Below, piece by piece: positions 47,368 through 55,734 of a DNA stretch of 64,000 nucleotides. The stretch is taken from assembly GCA_034437455.1 (NCBI GenBank), contig DAOTUB010000225.1, forward strand, positions 81,232 through 145,231, given 5' to 3'. The notes below the pieces were generated by a model. That model worked only from the letters and a program-made list of their open reading frames with translations. It did no database searches and was not told the origin of the DNA. The translations under genes were made by a program, and so were the position numbers. This DNA comes from DAOTUB01 sp034437455. Lineage in GTDB: Bacteria > Chloroflexota > Anaerolineae > B4-G1. Numbering within the stretch: position 1 is the stretch's first letter; every line of letters begins with the position of its first letter.

Positions 47368-50300
47368 TCAGACTGGCACTATTTTGCGCAAGCGCATCGG
47401 TATTAGTGGAGACAGCAGCGCCCACTCTTCTGGCGTGAGGGCGCGCAGGAGAACCAGCGCCAACAGATAGACGACCACGCAGGCCAATAGTGCCAGCGGG
47501 AGGCTGTAAGCTGACAGTGCCCAGGCCGTCGCTCCCATCGCCAGACCGGCGAGTACGGGCCGTCCCAAAACTCGACTCCACCCCACCGACCCAAGATGGC
47601 GGCGCAGGTCGGCGTAGAACAGTGCCGCCAATAACGTTTCCCCGCCGATGATGATCCACGCGGACGCGACGTAACTGAATCTCCCCACGAGCAGCAGGTT
47701 GGCCGCTATGGAAAAGAGCACGCGTCCTCCAGAGGCCAGGAGCACGTATCGCTGGCGGTCGAGCGCGATGAGCACGTAATTGGTCAGGCTGTTGATCCAG
47801 CCAAAGAGGATAGACCAGACTAGAATTCGCAAGGCCGTCGCGCCGTGAGGCAAAAACCTCGCGCCGCTGAGCGCCCCCACCATCGGCGTCGCCATCTGTG
47901 TGATGAGCACGGCGGCAGGTAGCGCAATCATCGTCAGCAGCTTGACGGAAAGGGAGTACGAGCGTTGCAATCCAGCTTTATCCTGGGCCGCCTGTCGCGA
48001 CATCACCGGGAAGATAGCAAAGGTAAAGACCGAGGGAATGATGTTGAGCATGTTCATCACCCATTTGGACGCGGCGTCGTACCAGCCCACCACATCGTCT
48101 CCCTGTAGGAGCTGGAGGAGCACCACGTTGACGCCGGTGAAAAGCACCTGCAACAGCAGCGAGGCCATCAGCGGCCAACTCGCGACCAGCATCGCGCGCT
48201 GCAATGACCACAACACTTGACTTTGCTCACGCGGTATCTTGGCCCAAATCATGCGCCGCGCCAGGAACACCAGGATCATCATGGTCGCCACGCTAGTCAG
48301 GATGGAGGCCCCGGCCAGCCCCATCACTCCCAGTCCGCCCACCAGCGCCAACACGCCCAGCGTGACCTTGATGATCGTGGTCACAGTCTCGATGGCGGCG
48401 GGGTATTCATTTTTCTCGAAACCACGGAAAAGGGCCGTCAAGCCGTTGGCCACGGCGCCTGGCAAAAGCCCAACGTAGAGGAGCGCCACCGCCCACACGG
48501 TCTCTGCGGGCAGCGGCTCGCCCAGCGCCTGGCGTCCAGCCAGAAAGCCGACCAGTATCGGTATAACCGCCACAAAGAGCAGCAGACGCAACACCGTCGC
48601 GTTGACAAAGAGGCGCCGCGCGTTGGCCCGGTCGCGGGCCACCTCCCGCATCAGGTACATGTCCAGGCCAAAGTTGGCGATAATGTCGAACCATCCATAG
48701 ATCACGATGGCAGTAAAATACCGCCCGTTCCCCACCGGCCCCAGGATGCGGGCCATCAACATGGCAAAGGCAAGATCAATGATCCGGTTGAAGAGGGTAA
48801 GAATGATGGGGGCAATCGAGTTCTTCGCCACTCGCCGGACGGTGCTGGCGTCGTCCTCCTCGCGGTAGAAAAAGCGCCACAGGTAAATCCCGATCAAAAA
48901 GAGCACGGCCATCCCGCCGATAAAGCTGATAAAAGCGCCTATCTTTACGCTATCAGGGCTGTATTTGAAGCGCACCGTCCACACGCCCGGCTCCAGGCGC
49001 ACGCCCCGGAAATTGCCATTCACGCGATAGATTGGAACCTGTTCTTCGGCATCCTCGCCAGCTCCCTGGGGCCGCGCGAATGCCTTCCAGCCAGGAAAGT
49101 AGGAATCGGCCAGCACGAGCCAACTAGTCTCGGGAACGGTCGCGTCTATGAATACTTCGTTGATGGTGTAGCTGGATATGGGTTGCTCGATGTGCGTATT
49201 GCGAGTCCCCGATTTTGACTCACCAGTTTCCAGTATCACATAGTGGCGAGGATCGTATGTCTGCACGGCGGCGGCAAAGTCGTCGGTCTCTACCGTCGCC
49301 GAGTTTGGGAGGGTGAAGGCGCGGGGCATCGCGCCCAGGTTCTCATAGGCGCGCACGGCCTCGTCCTGGTAGACCAGTTCGTACTTGGGGCTATCGAGCT
49401 TCAGCTCGGTGATGATATACTTGACGTTGAGCAGGTCGGTAAGTGGGCTATCGAGGCTCGACCACTCGCTGAAGGAGTCGATGCGGAGGTACAGAAGTTG
49501 GTCCTGTTCCTCGATGAGCGTCATATAGTCGGCGTACTGGCGGCTAAAGATCGAGTCATAGCCAGCGACGTTCTGGAGGCCGTAGAACATGCCCACGTTC
49601 GAGTTCATCGTCTTGGTGGTGCTGGATGAGGTGAAGGCGGCGTAGCGCCAGATGGAAGTGTCTTGCTGCAAGAACTCGATCACCGGCGGGGTGTAGTCGA
49701 GCAACGCCGGGGCCAGGGCGGGGGCAAAGCCTATGCCAAAGGTGACAAAATCTAATACCAGCAGTCCTACCGCCAGGAGCTCCCACACGGGTCGGCGGCG
49801 GACAAAGATGGGACAGCGGCTCACGCGCAGGACGATGCCGGTGCCGGTGAGCAGGAGACCAAAGAGGGCCACCCACTTGAATTCGTAGGAGTAAAAGGCG
49901 CGATGATGGGGAAAAGCCTCCGGCGCTTTGGCCAGCGAAAGGAACACGCGCTCGACCAATGGCTCGATCTGGACGAAAAAGATCCGACTGAGAGCCAGGC
50001 TGGCAAGGGCGACGATCCCACCCCAGAAGGCCAGCGCGGCGAACAAAATGATCGGTGAAAAGGAAGCGCGAAGCAAAAAGGTGTTGGAGAGCAAAGATCG
50101 CTTTTCCCTCCTCTGCTCCTCCGCTCCTCTGCTTCTCTGCAGCGCCTCGATGCCAAAACCGGCCAGGATAGCGACGCACAACGTGAGCGGAAAAACCCAG
50201 CGGAAAGGAGAGTGGGATTGTTCAAGCCCCGGCAGCGCATAGACCAGCGCGTAGAGCGGCGTGCCAAAGATACAGCCGAGGGAGAAGAGGGATAGAAGGG

Positions 50301-51579
50301 TGAAGAAGGGGATAGCGTGATGCGTGGTGATGCGTGATGCGTGATGCGTGAAACGTGAGAGGCGGGGCGCGAGCCAATAGAGCACGGCAGTGACAGCGAG
50401 AAATAGTGGCAAGAGGCCCAGGTAGGCCCCGCCCTCGACATAATTCTTGATGCCCCAGTCAATGTACTGGCCGTCGGAAAACGTCTGCGCCGGCGTCCAA
50501 CGCCGAGTGAAAAGGTCAAAATAGCCGTGATGGGCCGGGTTGCCAAAAAAGTTGGGGATGCCAAAAGCGATCAGGCGCCGAGAGGGATAGGCCCACTCTC
50601 GCACCTGCTGGAGGCTCGCCGCCGCCTCACCGCCGCGAAAGTTATCGGTGACCACCTCGTACAAGGGCACGAACTGCACGGCCCCCAACGCCAGGCCCAG
50701 CACCAGCATCACGGCAAGCCAAAAGACAGGACGGGAAAGTTTTCTTGCCTCGGTTACCCATCTGCTCCTTTCTCTGGCACCGAGTAGATGAGTCAATGGG
50801 TAGACGAGTCGCCACAGCGCATAGACTCCTGTCACCAGCAATGTGAAATAGGTATTCTCGACGTGACCGGCCAGCATTTGGCAGCCCAGGCCCAGCGCGC
50901 CCAGGAGCGCCCAGGGCGTAGTCCCGTAGGGGTCGACGCCCCTACGGGGCAGCGTCGCGGGTCGCCGTCCCAGCGCGGGACGTTGCTGCACGATCGACTC
51001 GACCATCGCCAGGAGGAAGGGCAGCCAGGATGCTGCGGCGATGATCATCGGGTGCGGGATGGAAGACACGACCATAAACCCGCTGAACTGGAACGTGATC
51101 CCGGCGATCAGCCCTCCCAGCCGGCGGATTCCCAACACACGGGCAAAGAGGTAGGCAAATATCCCGGCCAATCCCAATTGGAGCCAGGCAAAGATCCCAA
51201 AAGCCCGCCACAGGGGTAGAACGTAGTAAACCAGGCTCAACGGATAGAGCGCCGAATGCTGCCCGTTCGCCAGGAAGGGGTGCCCGGCAAAGAGGTAGGG
51301 GTCCCAGAGGGGTAGTTCTCGATTCTGGATCGCCTCGACGAGGTGTTGCTTCCAGGCATAGTTCTGCAGGATCAGATCGGCGACCAGGTGATTGTGAGGG
51401 AAGGTTACCCCTAGATCAGCGGCTGCCGCCTGGTAGGGTTCGAACAGGAAGAGATAATCAGCCGGCAACAAGGTCTTTGGCCCCAGAGCTGCCGGCGCGA
51501 ATAGCAGAAGGGGGAGAAGGAGCAACAGGATGAGGATAGCCAGGTCAGCCAATGTGTCGCTTCGCTTGCTATGGATCAT
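47368..51579 (-). CDS. YfhO-like membrane protein fused to a Wzx-type flippase
   Basis: A single frame of 1403 residues. Residues 1 to about 880 are a YfhO-like protein: FLFEPYQAAAADLG, LPLWDPYLFAGHPFLANGQ, YPLSLVYY, many membrane segments, then a soluble beta domain (DSYFPGWKAFARPQG, VWTVRFKYSP) and a closing membrane segment. Residues about 920-1403 are a 12-14-segment flippase (oligosaccharide exporter, MATE-like): FAMLMARILGPVGNGRYF, LDMYLMREVARD, AFDRQ-type loop NYVLIALDRQRY. The fusion would couple glycosyl transfer to lipid-linked glycan flipping. The YfhO part carries three in-frame repeats: a palindrome (50923-50948), heptamers (50317-50361) and octamers (50108-50139). Confidence 0.82.
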   Translation of the reverse strand: MIHSKRSDTLADLAILILLLLLPLLLFAPAALGPKTLLPADYLFLFEPYQAAAADLGVTFPHNHLVADLILQNYAWKQHLVEAIQNRELPLWDPYLFAGHPFLANGQHSALYPLSLVYYVLPLWRAFGIFAWLQLGLAGIFAYLFARVLGIRRLGGLIAGITFQFSGFMVVSSIPHPMIIAAASWLPFLLAMVESIVQQRPALGRRPATLPRRGVDPYGTTPWALLGALGLGCQMLAGHVENTYFTLLVTGVYALWRLVYPLTHLLGARERSRWVTEARKLSRPVFWLAVMLVLGLALGAVQFVPLYEVVTDNFRGGEAAASLQQVREWAYPSRRLIAFGIPNFFGNPAHHGYFDLFTRRWTPAQTFSDGQYIDWGIKNYVEGGAYLGLLPLFLAVTAVLYWLAPRLSRFTHHASRITTHHAIPFFTLLSLFSLGCIFGTPLYALVYALPGLEQSHSPFRWVFPLTLCVAILAGFGIEALQRSRGAEEQRREKRSLLSNTFLLRASFSPIILFAALAFWGGIVALASLALSRIFFVQIEPLVERVFLSLAKAPEAFPHHRAFYSYEFKWVALFGLLLTGTGIVLRVSRCPIFVRRRPVWELLAVGLLVLDFVTFGIGFAPALAPALLDYTPPVIEFLQQDTSIWRYAAFTSSSTTKTMNSNVGMFYGLQNVAGYDSIFSRQYADYMTLIEEQDQLLYLRIDSFSEWSSLDSPLTDLLNVKYIITELKLDSPKYELVYQDEAVRAYENLGAMPRAFTLPNSATVETDDFAAAVQTYDPRHYVILETGESKSGTRNTHIEQPISSYTINEVFIDATVPETSWLVLADSYFPGWKAFARPQGAGEDAEEQVPIYRVNGNFRGVRLEPGVWTVRFKYSPDSVKIGAFISFIGGMAVLFLIGIYLWRFFYREEDDASTVRRVAKNSIAPIILTLFNRIIDLAFAMLMARILGPVGNGRYFTAIVIYGWFDIIANFGLDMYLMREVARDRANARRLFVNATVLRLLLFVAVIPILVGFLAGRQALGEPLPAETVWAVALLYVGLLPGAVANGLTALFRGFEKNEYPAAIETVTTIIKVTLGVLALVGGLGVMGLAGASILTSVATMMILVFLARRMIWAKIPREQSQVLWSLQRAMLVASWPLMASLLLQVLFTGVNVVLLQLLQGDDVVGWYDAASKWVMNMLNIIPSVFTFAIFPVMSRQAAQDKAGLQRSYSLSVKLLTMIALPAAVLITQMATPMVGALSGARFLPHGATALRILVWSILFGWINSLTNYVLIALDRQRYVLLASGGRVLFSIAANLLLVGRFSYVASAWIIIGGETLLAALFYADLRRHLGSVGWSRVLGRPVLAGLAMGATAWALSAYSLPLALLACVVVYLLALVLLRALTPEEWALLSPLIPMRLRKIVPV
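50108..50139. repeat. four tandem octamers inside the YfhO-flippase gene
   Basis: CTCCTCTG, CTCCTCCG, CTCCTCTG, CTTCTCTG on the plus strand. Read on the coding strand as a charged loop around residues 481-491 (RGAEEQRR). Confidence 0.75.
50317..50361. repeat. heptamer array inside the YfhO-flippase gene
   Basis: GTGATGC, GTG, then three GTGATGC, GTGAAAC, GTGAGAG. On the coding strand it gives a His/Arg/Thr-rich loop around residues 407-421 (FTHHASRITTHHA). Confidence 0.8.
50923..50948. repeat. perfect 10-bp inverted repeat inside the YfhO-flippase gene
   Basis: CCCGTAGGGG, TCGACG, CCCCTACGGG. On the coding strand it reads RRGVDPYGT. A related hairpin GCCCC-TAC-GGGGC occurs at 18387-18399. 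Confidence 0.8.
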
Positions 51580-51729
51580 GCCACCAACCTATCGCATGAT
51601 CGCAGTATGAGAACCGCCACGGCAGTCCCATTGCTCGATCCTCCAAGCCATCTTGGCATACGGGACATAGGGAAGCTTTGCACTAGATGGGGATCACGGG
51701 AGACGCACTACGGATGTCGAAATGCGCGC

Positions 51730-52605
51730 CTAATCTGTGAGTTTGATCTGTTGAACCTCGATCAAGGCCTGTCTCAACTGTTCCAGATTTTCAAAAGAGC
51801 GCGCCGAACCATTGAGCACGCCCATCGTGACGCTCAAGTGCGGCAACTGGACATCTGTTCCTCCTTGCTTTCCCTTGCGATCGGCATAAGGGTAGAAGAA
51901 GGACATCGCTTCATTCAGGCGTGCCTTCAGAGCATGCTGGACTTGTTCCACCTTGTTGGGTGCGATGACGACAAAAATATTGGCGTCGTCCAGGTGGCCC
52001 ACAAATGCGCCCGGGGCTTGATCTTTGACGATGTGGCTCAGTATGAGCGTCACGGCGCGCACGACGTCATCTCGCGCCACAAATCCGTATGCCTCGGAGA
52101 ACTTTTGCAGTCCTCGCAATCCTACGGAGAGCACCGTCCAACTGGGACCGGCCAGCAGTTCGCGCAGGCGCTCATCAGACAAGGGAGAGGTCGGCAACCC
52201 GGTGATGGGGTGAGACAGTCGTTCCATGTTGGAACGACGCAATACATTGCGCACTCTCAGGCGCAATTCCTGGACGTCAAAGGGCTTGGTGATATAGTCC
52301 ACGGCGCCCAGTTCCAATCCCATCAACCGGTCGCCTCGCTCACCTTTCTCGGTCAGGAAGATGATGGGGACGTATTTGGTCCGCCGATGAGAGCGTAACC
52401 GGCGGCATACTTCATAGCCATCAATGTCTGGCAATCGAATATCCAACACAACCAGGTCGGGGAGAGTTTTTTCGACAAAGGCCAGGGCGTCTTCTCCCCA
52501 GCCTACCGAGTCCACCTCGTAGCCCTGGGACTCAAAGTACGAGGTGAGCATCTCGGCCGTGCTTGGTTGATCTTCTACGATGAGGATATGCGGAGCCTCG
52601 GCCAT
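51730..52605 (-). CDS. response regulator with receiver and degenerate GGDEF domain
   Basis: 291 residues. The receiver domain is complete: VEDQ (Glu11, Asp12), phosphoacceptor Asp55 in VVLDIRLPD, and Lys in YITKPF. A linker leads to a GGDEF-like fold (HPITGLPTSPLSDERLRELL matches the usual DxLTGLxNRxxL opening). The catalytic GGDEF is replaced by HLDDANIFVVI, so diguanylate cyclase activity is unlikely. It may instead bind a partner or nucleotide. It is the last gene of the V4R/Roadblock group on the minus strand (49-bp gap to the V4R gene), which suggests it is the signalling input or output of that module. Confidence 0.85.
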   Translation of the reverse strand: MAEAPHILIVEDQPSTAEMLTSYFESQGYEVDSVGWGEDALAFVEKTLPDLVVLDIRLPDIDGYEVCRRLRSHRRTKYVPIIFLTEKGERGDRLMGLELGAVDYITKPFDVQELRLRVRNVLRRSNMERLSHPITGLPTSPLSDERLRELLAGPSWTVLSVGLRGLQKFSEAYGFVARDDVVRAVTLILSHIVKDQAPGAFVGHLDDANIFVVIAPNKVEQVQHALKARLNEAMSFFYPYADRKGKQGGTDVQLPHLSVTMGVLNGSARSFENLEQLRQALIEVQQIKLTD

Positions 52606-52654
52606 GTTCTACCCTCCATCTCACCACACGTAGGAACGCCGTTGGTTAAACCCG

Positions 52655-53287
52655 TCACCCTATCGGCTCCTTGTAGATGGCATAGGTGCAGGTTGGAGCG
52701 CCCATAGCCACACATTCGATCTCGTCTACCCGGAATTTTAATCCACTACTGAGCCAATGTAGACCTTCTTCTAGCAAGCCTTTCCCCGCGAAACAGATGG
52801 GGCTATCTGCCGTGCGACCCCAGCAGACGGGACACGGCTGCATGATGTAGGCATAAAAGTCGCCGCGATCCTCAATGGTGCTCTTCTGGTCGCTGATCTG
52901 GGTAAAGACCTTGGCCATCGCCGGGAGACCGGCCTTGAGTTTGGCGCCCAGCGGCAGCACTTTGAAGGCCAGATCGCCGACGCCAGAAAGAGACCCTAGC
53001 CCCTGAAGCCCCCTGGCCCAGGCCGCCCGCCCGGCCCGCAATTGCAGCCCACGTCCTCCACGTGGCCCATACAGTTCGTCCAACGCTCCATTCAGCATGG
53101 AGTAGTGTGAGAACTCGAACTCTTTCTTCAAGTTCGTGGGGGGATAATTGTCAATCAGGTGTGAAAGGCCAGCCAAGTTCAGAACAGCGTTCAGGCCGTT
53201 CTTGCCCATCACCTCTTCCATCGCCTCGAGATAGACACGGGCGACCAAATTGGGGTAATAATAACCACTGGGTTCAATCTGCTGCAC
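52655..53287 (-). CDS. V4R-domain protein, copy 1
   Basis: 210 residues. The C-terminal half has the V4R (4-vinyl reductase) pattern: CPVCWGR, PICF, a helical GLLEEGLHWLSSGLKFRVDE, then ECVAMGAPTCTYAIY. The Cys residues fit a small-molecule or metal-binding site. The N-terminal half (LEAMEEVMGKNGLNAVLNLA, DELYGPRGGRG) is helical and conserved in copy 2. V4R domains share the fold of the eukaryotic TRAPP subunit Bet3. The protein is the same length as copy 2 (53849) and about three quarters identical by eye. It lies 22 bp after its Roadblock partner. Confidence 0.82.
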   Translation of the reverse strand: MQQIEPSGYYYPNLVARVYLEAMEEVMGKNGLNAVLNLAGLSHLIDNYPPTNLKKEFEFSHYSMLNGALDELYGPRGGRGLQLRAGRAAWARGLQGLGSLSGVGDLAFKVLPLGAKLKAGLPAMAKVFTQISDQKSTIEDRGDFYAYIMQPCPVCWGRTADSPICFAGKGLLEEGLHWLSSGLKFRVDEIECVAMGAPTCTYAIYKEPIG

Positions 53288-53309
53288 TTTTGCCCTCCTT
53301 GATTCTCTC

Positions 53310-53693
53310 CTATTGGGCTTCGAGAATGACAGCCAGATCCTCGGATGCGCGGCGCATATCGAGGAAAAGCAGGCCGAGCTTGGTCTGCTGACGGGCCAGC
53401 ACGGTCAAGACGGCCTCCTGGCCAACGTCGCGGAGCACGACGTATCCGTTCTCTCCCTTGATGTACACCTCGTCCAGCAATCCACGCCCCAGTTCGCTGG
53501 CGATGCGCTCACCCAGCGATATCATCGCGGCGGACATCGCCGCGACACGATCTTCCTCGACACCCGCCGGGAGGGAGGAAGCTATCGTAAGACCATCTAC
53601 GCTCACGACCGCCGTGGCCTCGACGTCTGGCGCGCTCGCCTGCAAATCCCGCAACCGTCTCACCAAGCGTTCAGCACGAGATCTCTCTGCCAT
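53310..53693 (-). CDS. Roadblock/LC7-domain protein, copy 1
   Basis: About 127 residues. A single Roadblock/LC7 domain: ATAVVSVDGLTIASSL, EDRVAAMSAAMISLGERIA, VYIKGENGYVVLRDVG, VLTVLARQQTKLGLLF. In bacteria such proteins (MglB-type) act on small GTPases. No GTPase gene is seen here. The frame runs six codons upstream of ATG 53693, but copy 2 starts at the same MAERSRAER and a GAGGAAAC ribosome site lies upstream. It is almost identical to copy 2 apart from a few residues and the last residues (LEAQ against LGT). Confidence 0.88.
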   Translation of the reverse strand: MAERSRAERLVRRLRDLQASAPDVEATAVVSVDGLTIASSLPAGVEEDRVAAMSAAMISLGERIASELGRGLLDEVYIKGENGYVVLRDVGQEAVLTVLARQQTKLGLLFLDMRRASEDLAVILEAQ

Positions 53694-53848
53694 ACCTGTT
53701 TCCTCAGACAACGATGTCGCATTCTGTACAGGCTTGGGTGCAGAACTGGGACATCAAGCGGTTCAAAAATCTAGCCTACCACGATGACAATGAAGAGGAG
53801 CCCTTGCCACGCTTTCGCCGTTCATCCTCGATGCTGAGGAATGGACGG

Positions 53849-54481
53849 TTACTCTATCGGTTCCTTGTAGATGGCAAACGTGCAAGTCTCCCCGCCCATA
53901 GCTACACACTCTGTCTCTTCGACTCTGAATTTGTGTCCACCGCTGACCCAATGGAGCCCTTCCTCGATCAATCCTTTGGCTGCAAAACAGATGGGCCGGT
54001 CGGCAGTGCGGCCCCAGCAGACCGGGCAGCGATGTATGATGTAGATGTAGTGGTCGCCGCGATCCTCGACGGTAGTTTTTTGATCGCTGAACTTGGTGAA
54101 CACCATGGCCATCGCCGGGATGCCGGCCTTTAGTCGGGCGCTCAGAGGGAGCACTCTGAAAGCCAGGTCGCCGACGCCAATCATGGCGCCCATTTTCTGC
54201 CCGCCGCGGGCAAACCCCACCCGTCCGGCGCGCAACTGAAGCCCACGACCGCCGCGCGGCCCATACATCTCCTCCAATGCCCCCATCAACATGGAGAATT
54301 CTGAAAAATCAAACTCCTTTTTCAGATCGACGGGAGGATAATTGTCAATCAGGTGGGAAAGGCCCGCCAGGTTCAGGATGGCGTTCAGCCCGTTCTTGCC
54401 CATCACCTCTTCCATGGCCTCAAGAGTGAAATGGACGATCATATTGGTATAATAATAGCCACTGGGTTCAATCTGCTGCAT
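53849..54481 (-). CDS. V4R-domain protein, copy 2
   Basis: 210 residues, same length and architecture as copy 1. CPVCWGR, PICF, the GLIEEGLHWVSGGHKFRVEE helix and ECVAMGGETCTFAIY are kept, so the Cys pattern is conserved. Differences concentrate in the first half (YTNMIVHFTLEAM; MEEVMGKNGLNAILNLA is kept). It stands 19 bp after the second Roadblock gene. A short intergenic gap (about 155 bp) separates it from the upstream Roadblock copy 1 of the other pair. Confidence 0.82.
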   Translation of the reverse strand: MQQIEPSGYYYTNMIVHFTLEAMEEVMGKNGLNAILNLAGLSHLIDNYPPVDLKKEFDFSEFSMLMGALEEMYGPRGGRGLQLRAGRVGFARGGQKMGAMIGVGDLAFRVLPLSARLKAGIPAMAMVFTKFSDQKTTVEDRGDHYIYIIHRCPVCWGRTADRPICFAAKGLIEEGLHWVSGGHKFRVEETECVAMGGETCTFAIYKEPIE

Positions 54482-54500
54482 GCCACGCCTTCTCCTGGGA

Positions 54501-54881
54501 TCAAGTCCCCAGGATTGCAGCCAGATCCTCAGATGCGCGGCGCATATCCAGGAAAAGCAGGCCGAGCTTGGTCTGCTGACGGGCCAGCACGGTCAAGACG
54601 GCCTCCTGGCCGACGTCGCGGAGCACAACGTATCCGTTTTCCCCCTTGATGTACACCTCGTCCAACAACCCCCGTCCCAGTTCGCTGGCGATGCGCTCAC
54701 CCAGCGATATCATCGCGGCAGACATCGCCGCGACACGATCTTCCTCGACACCCACCGGGAGGGAGGAAGCTATCGTAAGCCCGTCTACACTCACGACCGC
54801 CGTGGCCTCGACGTCTGGCGCATTCGCCTGCAAATCCCGCAACCGTCTCACCAAGCGCTCAGCACGAGATCTCTCTGCCAT
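54501..54881 (-). CDS. Roadblock/LC7-domain protein, copy 2
   Basis: 126 residues, near-identical to copy 1: I count only a few substitutions (Asn for Ser near 20, Val for Ala in SSLPVGVEED, Ala for Val near the end) plus the last residues. It is the first gene of the operon. It has a strong divergent promoter (TTGACA-N17-TATTCT, 54965-54937). Cytoplasmic, likely dimeric. Confidence 0.88.
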   Translation of the reverse strand: MAERSRAERLVRRLRDLQANAPDVEATAVVSVDGLTIASSLPVGVEEDRVAAMSAAMISLGERIASELGRGLLDEVYIKGENGYVVLRDVGQEAVLTVLARQQTKLGLLFLDMRRASEDLAAILGT

Positions 54882-54936
54882 TGTTCGCCTCCTTGATCGC
54901 TTTACTCAACGTTTGCACCCCGCCTCACCAAAAGTG

Positions 54937-54965
54937 AGAATACCATACATCGTGCACCTTGTCAA
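54937..54965 (-). promoter_or_regulatory. promoter of the Roadblock/V4R/receiver operon
   Basis: On the minus strand: TTGACA (54965-54960), 17 nt, TATTCT (54942-54937). About 55 bp upstream of the first start codon. Confidence 0.8.
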
Positions 54966-54970
54966 GCGCC

Positions 54971-54999
54971 TTGTCATCTCGTCCCGCTGATGGTATAAT
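54971..54999 (+). promoter_or_regulatory. promoter of the DedA gene
   Basis: TTGTCA (54971-54976), 17 nt, TATAAT (54994-54999). Back to back with the minus-strand promoter: the two -35 boxes are 5 bp apart. Confidence 0.82.
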
Positions 55000-55062
55000 G
55001 CCGCCTCACGCCTGATGTAAGATTAGCTGATTTGAGATTGGCGGATTTACAGGTGAGGTGCT

Positions 55063-55716
55063 ATGTCTTTTGATCTGGCTCAACTTATCGAGACGATTGG
55101 CTATGTGGGACTGTTTGCCATCGTCTTTGCCGAATCTGGCTTGTTCTTTGGTTTTTTCCTCCCCGGCGACAGTCTGTTGCTCACAGCCGGGTTGCTGGCT
55201 TCTCGTGGCAGTTTGAATATTGTCACCCTGATTCTGATATTGTTCCCGGCAGCGGTTTTGGGCGACTCGGTGGGGTACTGGTTCGGCGCCAAGGCCGGAC
55301 CGCCTCTTTTCAAGCGGGAAGAATCGCTCTTTTTCAAGCCCAAGAACCTGTTGGCTGCGAAGGCTTTTTACGACAGACACGGTGGCAAGACGATCACGCT
55401 GGCCCGATTTATGCCTTTTGTTCGCACCTTTGCTCCTATCGTGGCAGGCGCTGTGCAGATGGAGTACCGCCGCTTTTTGTTTTTCAATCTCCTGGGCGGG
55501 GTGGTCTGGGCGATAGGGATGACGCTCCTGGGGTACGTTCTCGGCACCTGGTTCGGCACGATCGAAGGGGTCGACCGGTATTTCACGCTGCTGGTGCTGG
55601 CTTTCTTTTTTATCCCAGGGATCCCCACGCTGATCCATCTGTGGCGAGATAACCGCGAAAAGATCCTCGCCTGGCTGAAGAAATGGTTGGGCCGCAACCG
55701 CGTGCCAGAAGCGTAG
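55063..55716 (+). CDS. DedA-family membrane protein
   Basis: 217 residues. DedA/VTT-domain pattern: FAESGLFFGFFLPGDSLLL, AAVLGDSVGYWFGAKAGP, KAFYDRHGGKTITLARFMPF (the conserved R in LARFMPFVRT), APIVAGAVQMEYRRFLFFN and GYVLGTWFG. About six hydrophobic segments including re-entrant helices. DedA proteins act in lipid carrier recycling and membrane homeostasis. A perfect TATAAT promoter lies upstream and AGGTGAGG precedes the ATG. The converging PrsW-like gene ends 18 bp away. Confidence 0.93.
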   Translation: MSFDLAQLIETIGYVGLFAIVFAESGLFFGFFLPGDSLLLTAGLLASRGSLNIVTLILILFPAAVLGDSVGYWFGAKAGPPLFKREESLFFKPKNLLAAKAFYDRHGGKTITLARFMPFVRTFAPIVAGAVQMEYRRFLFFNLLGGVVWAIGMTLLGYVLGTWFGTIEGVDRYFTLLVLAFFFIPGIPTLIHLWRDNREKILAWLKKWLGRNRVPEA

Positions 55717-55734
55717 AATGTGGAACGAGCGTCC

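Larger units (their letters stand above)
52655..54881 (-). repeat. tandem duplication of a V4R + Roadblock/LC7 gene pair
   Basis: Pair A (Roadblock 54501-54881, V4R 53849-54481) and pair B (Roadblock 53310-53693, V4R 52655-53287) are in the same order and strand with similar gaps (19 and 22 bp). The Roadblock copies are far more alike than the V4R copies. Confidence 0.9.
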
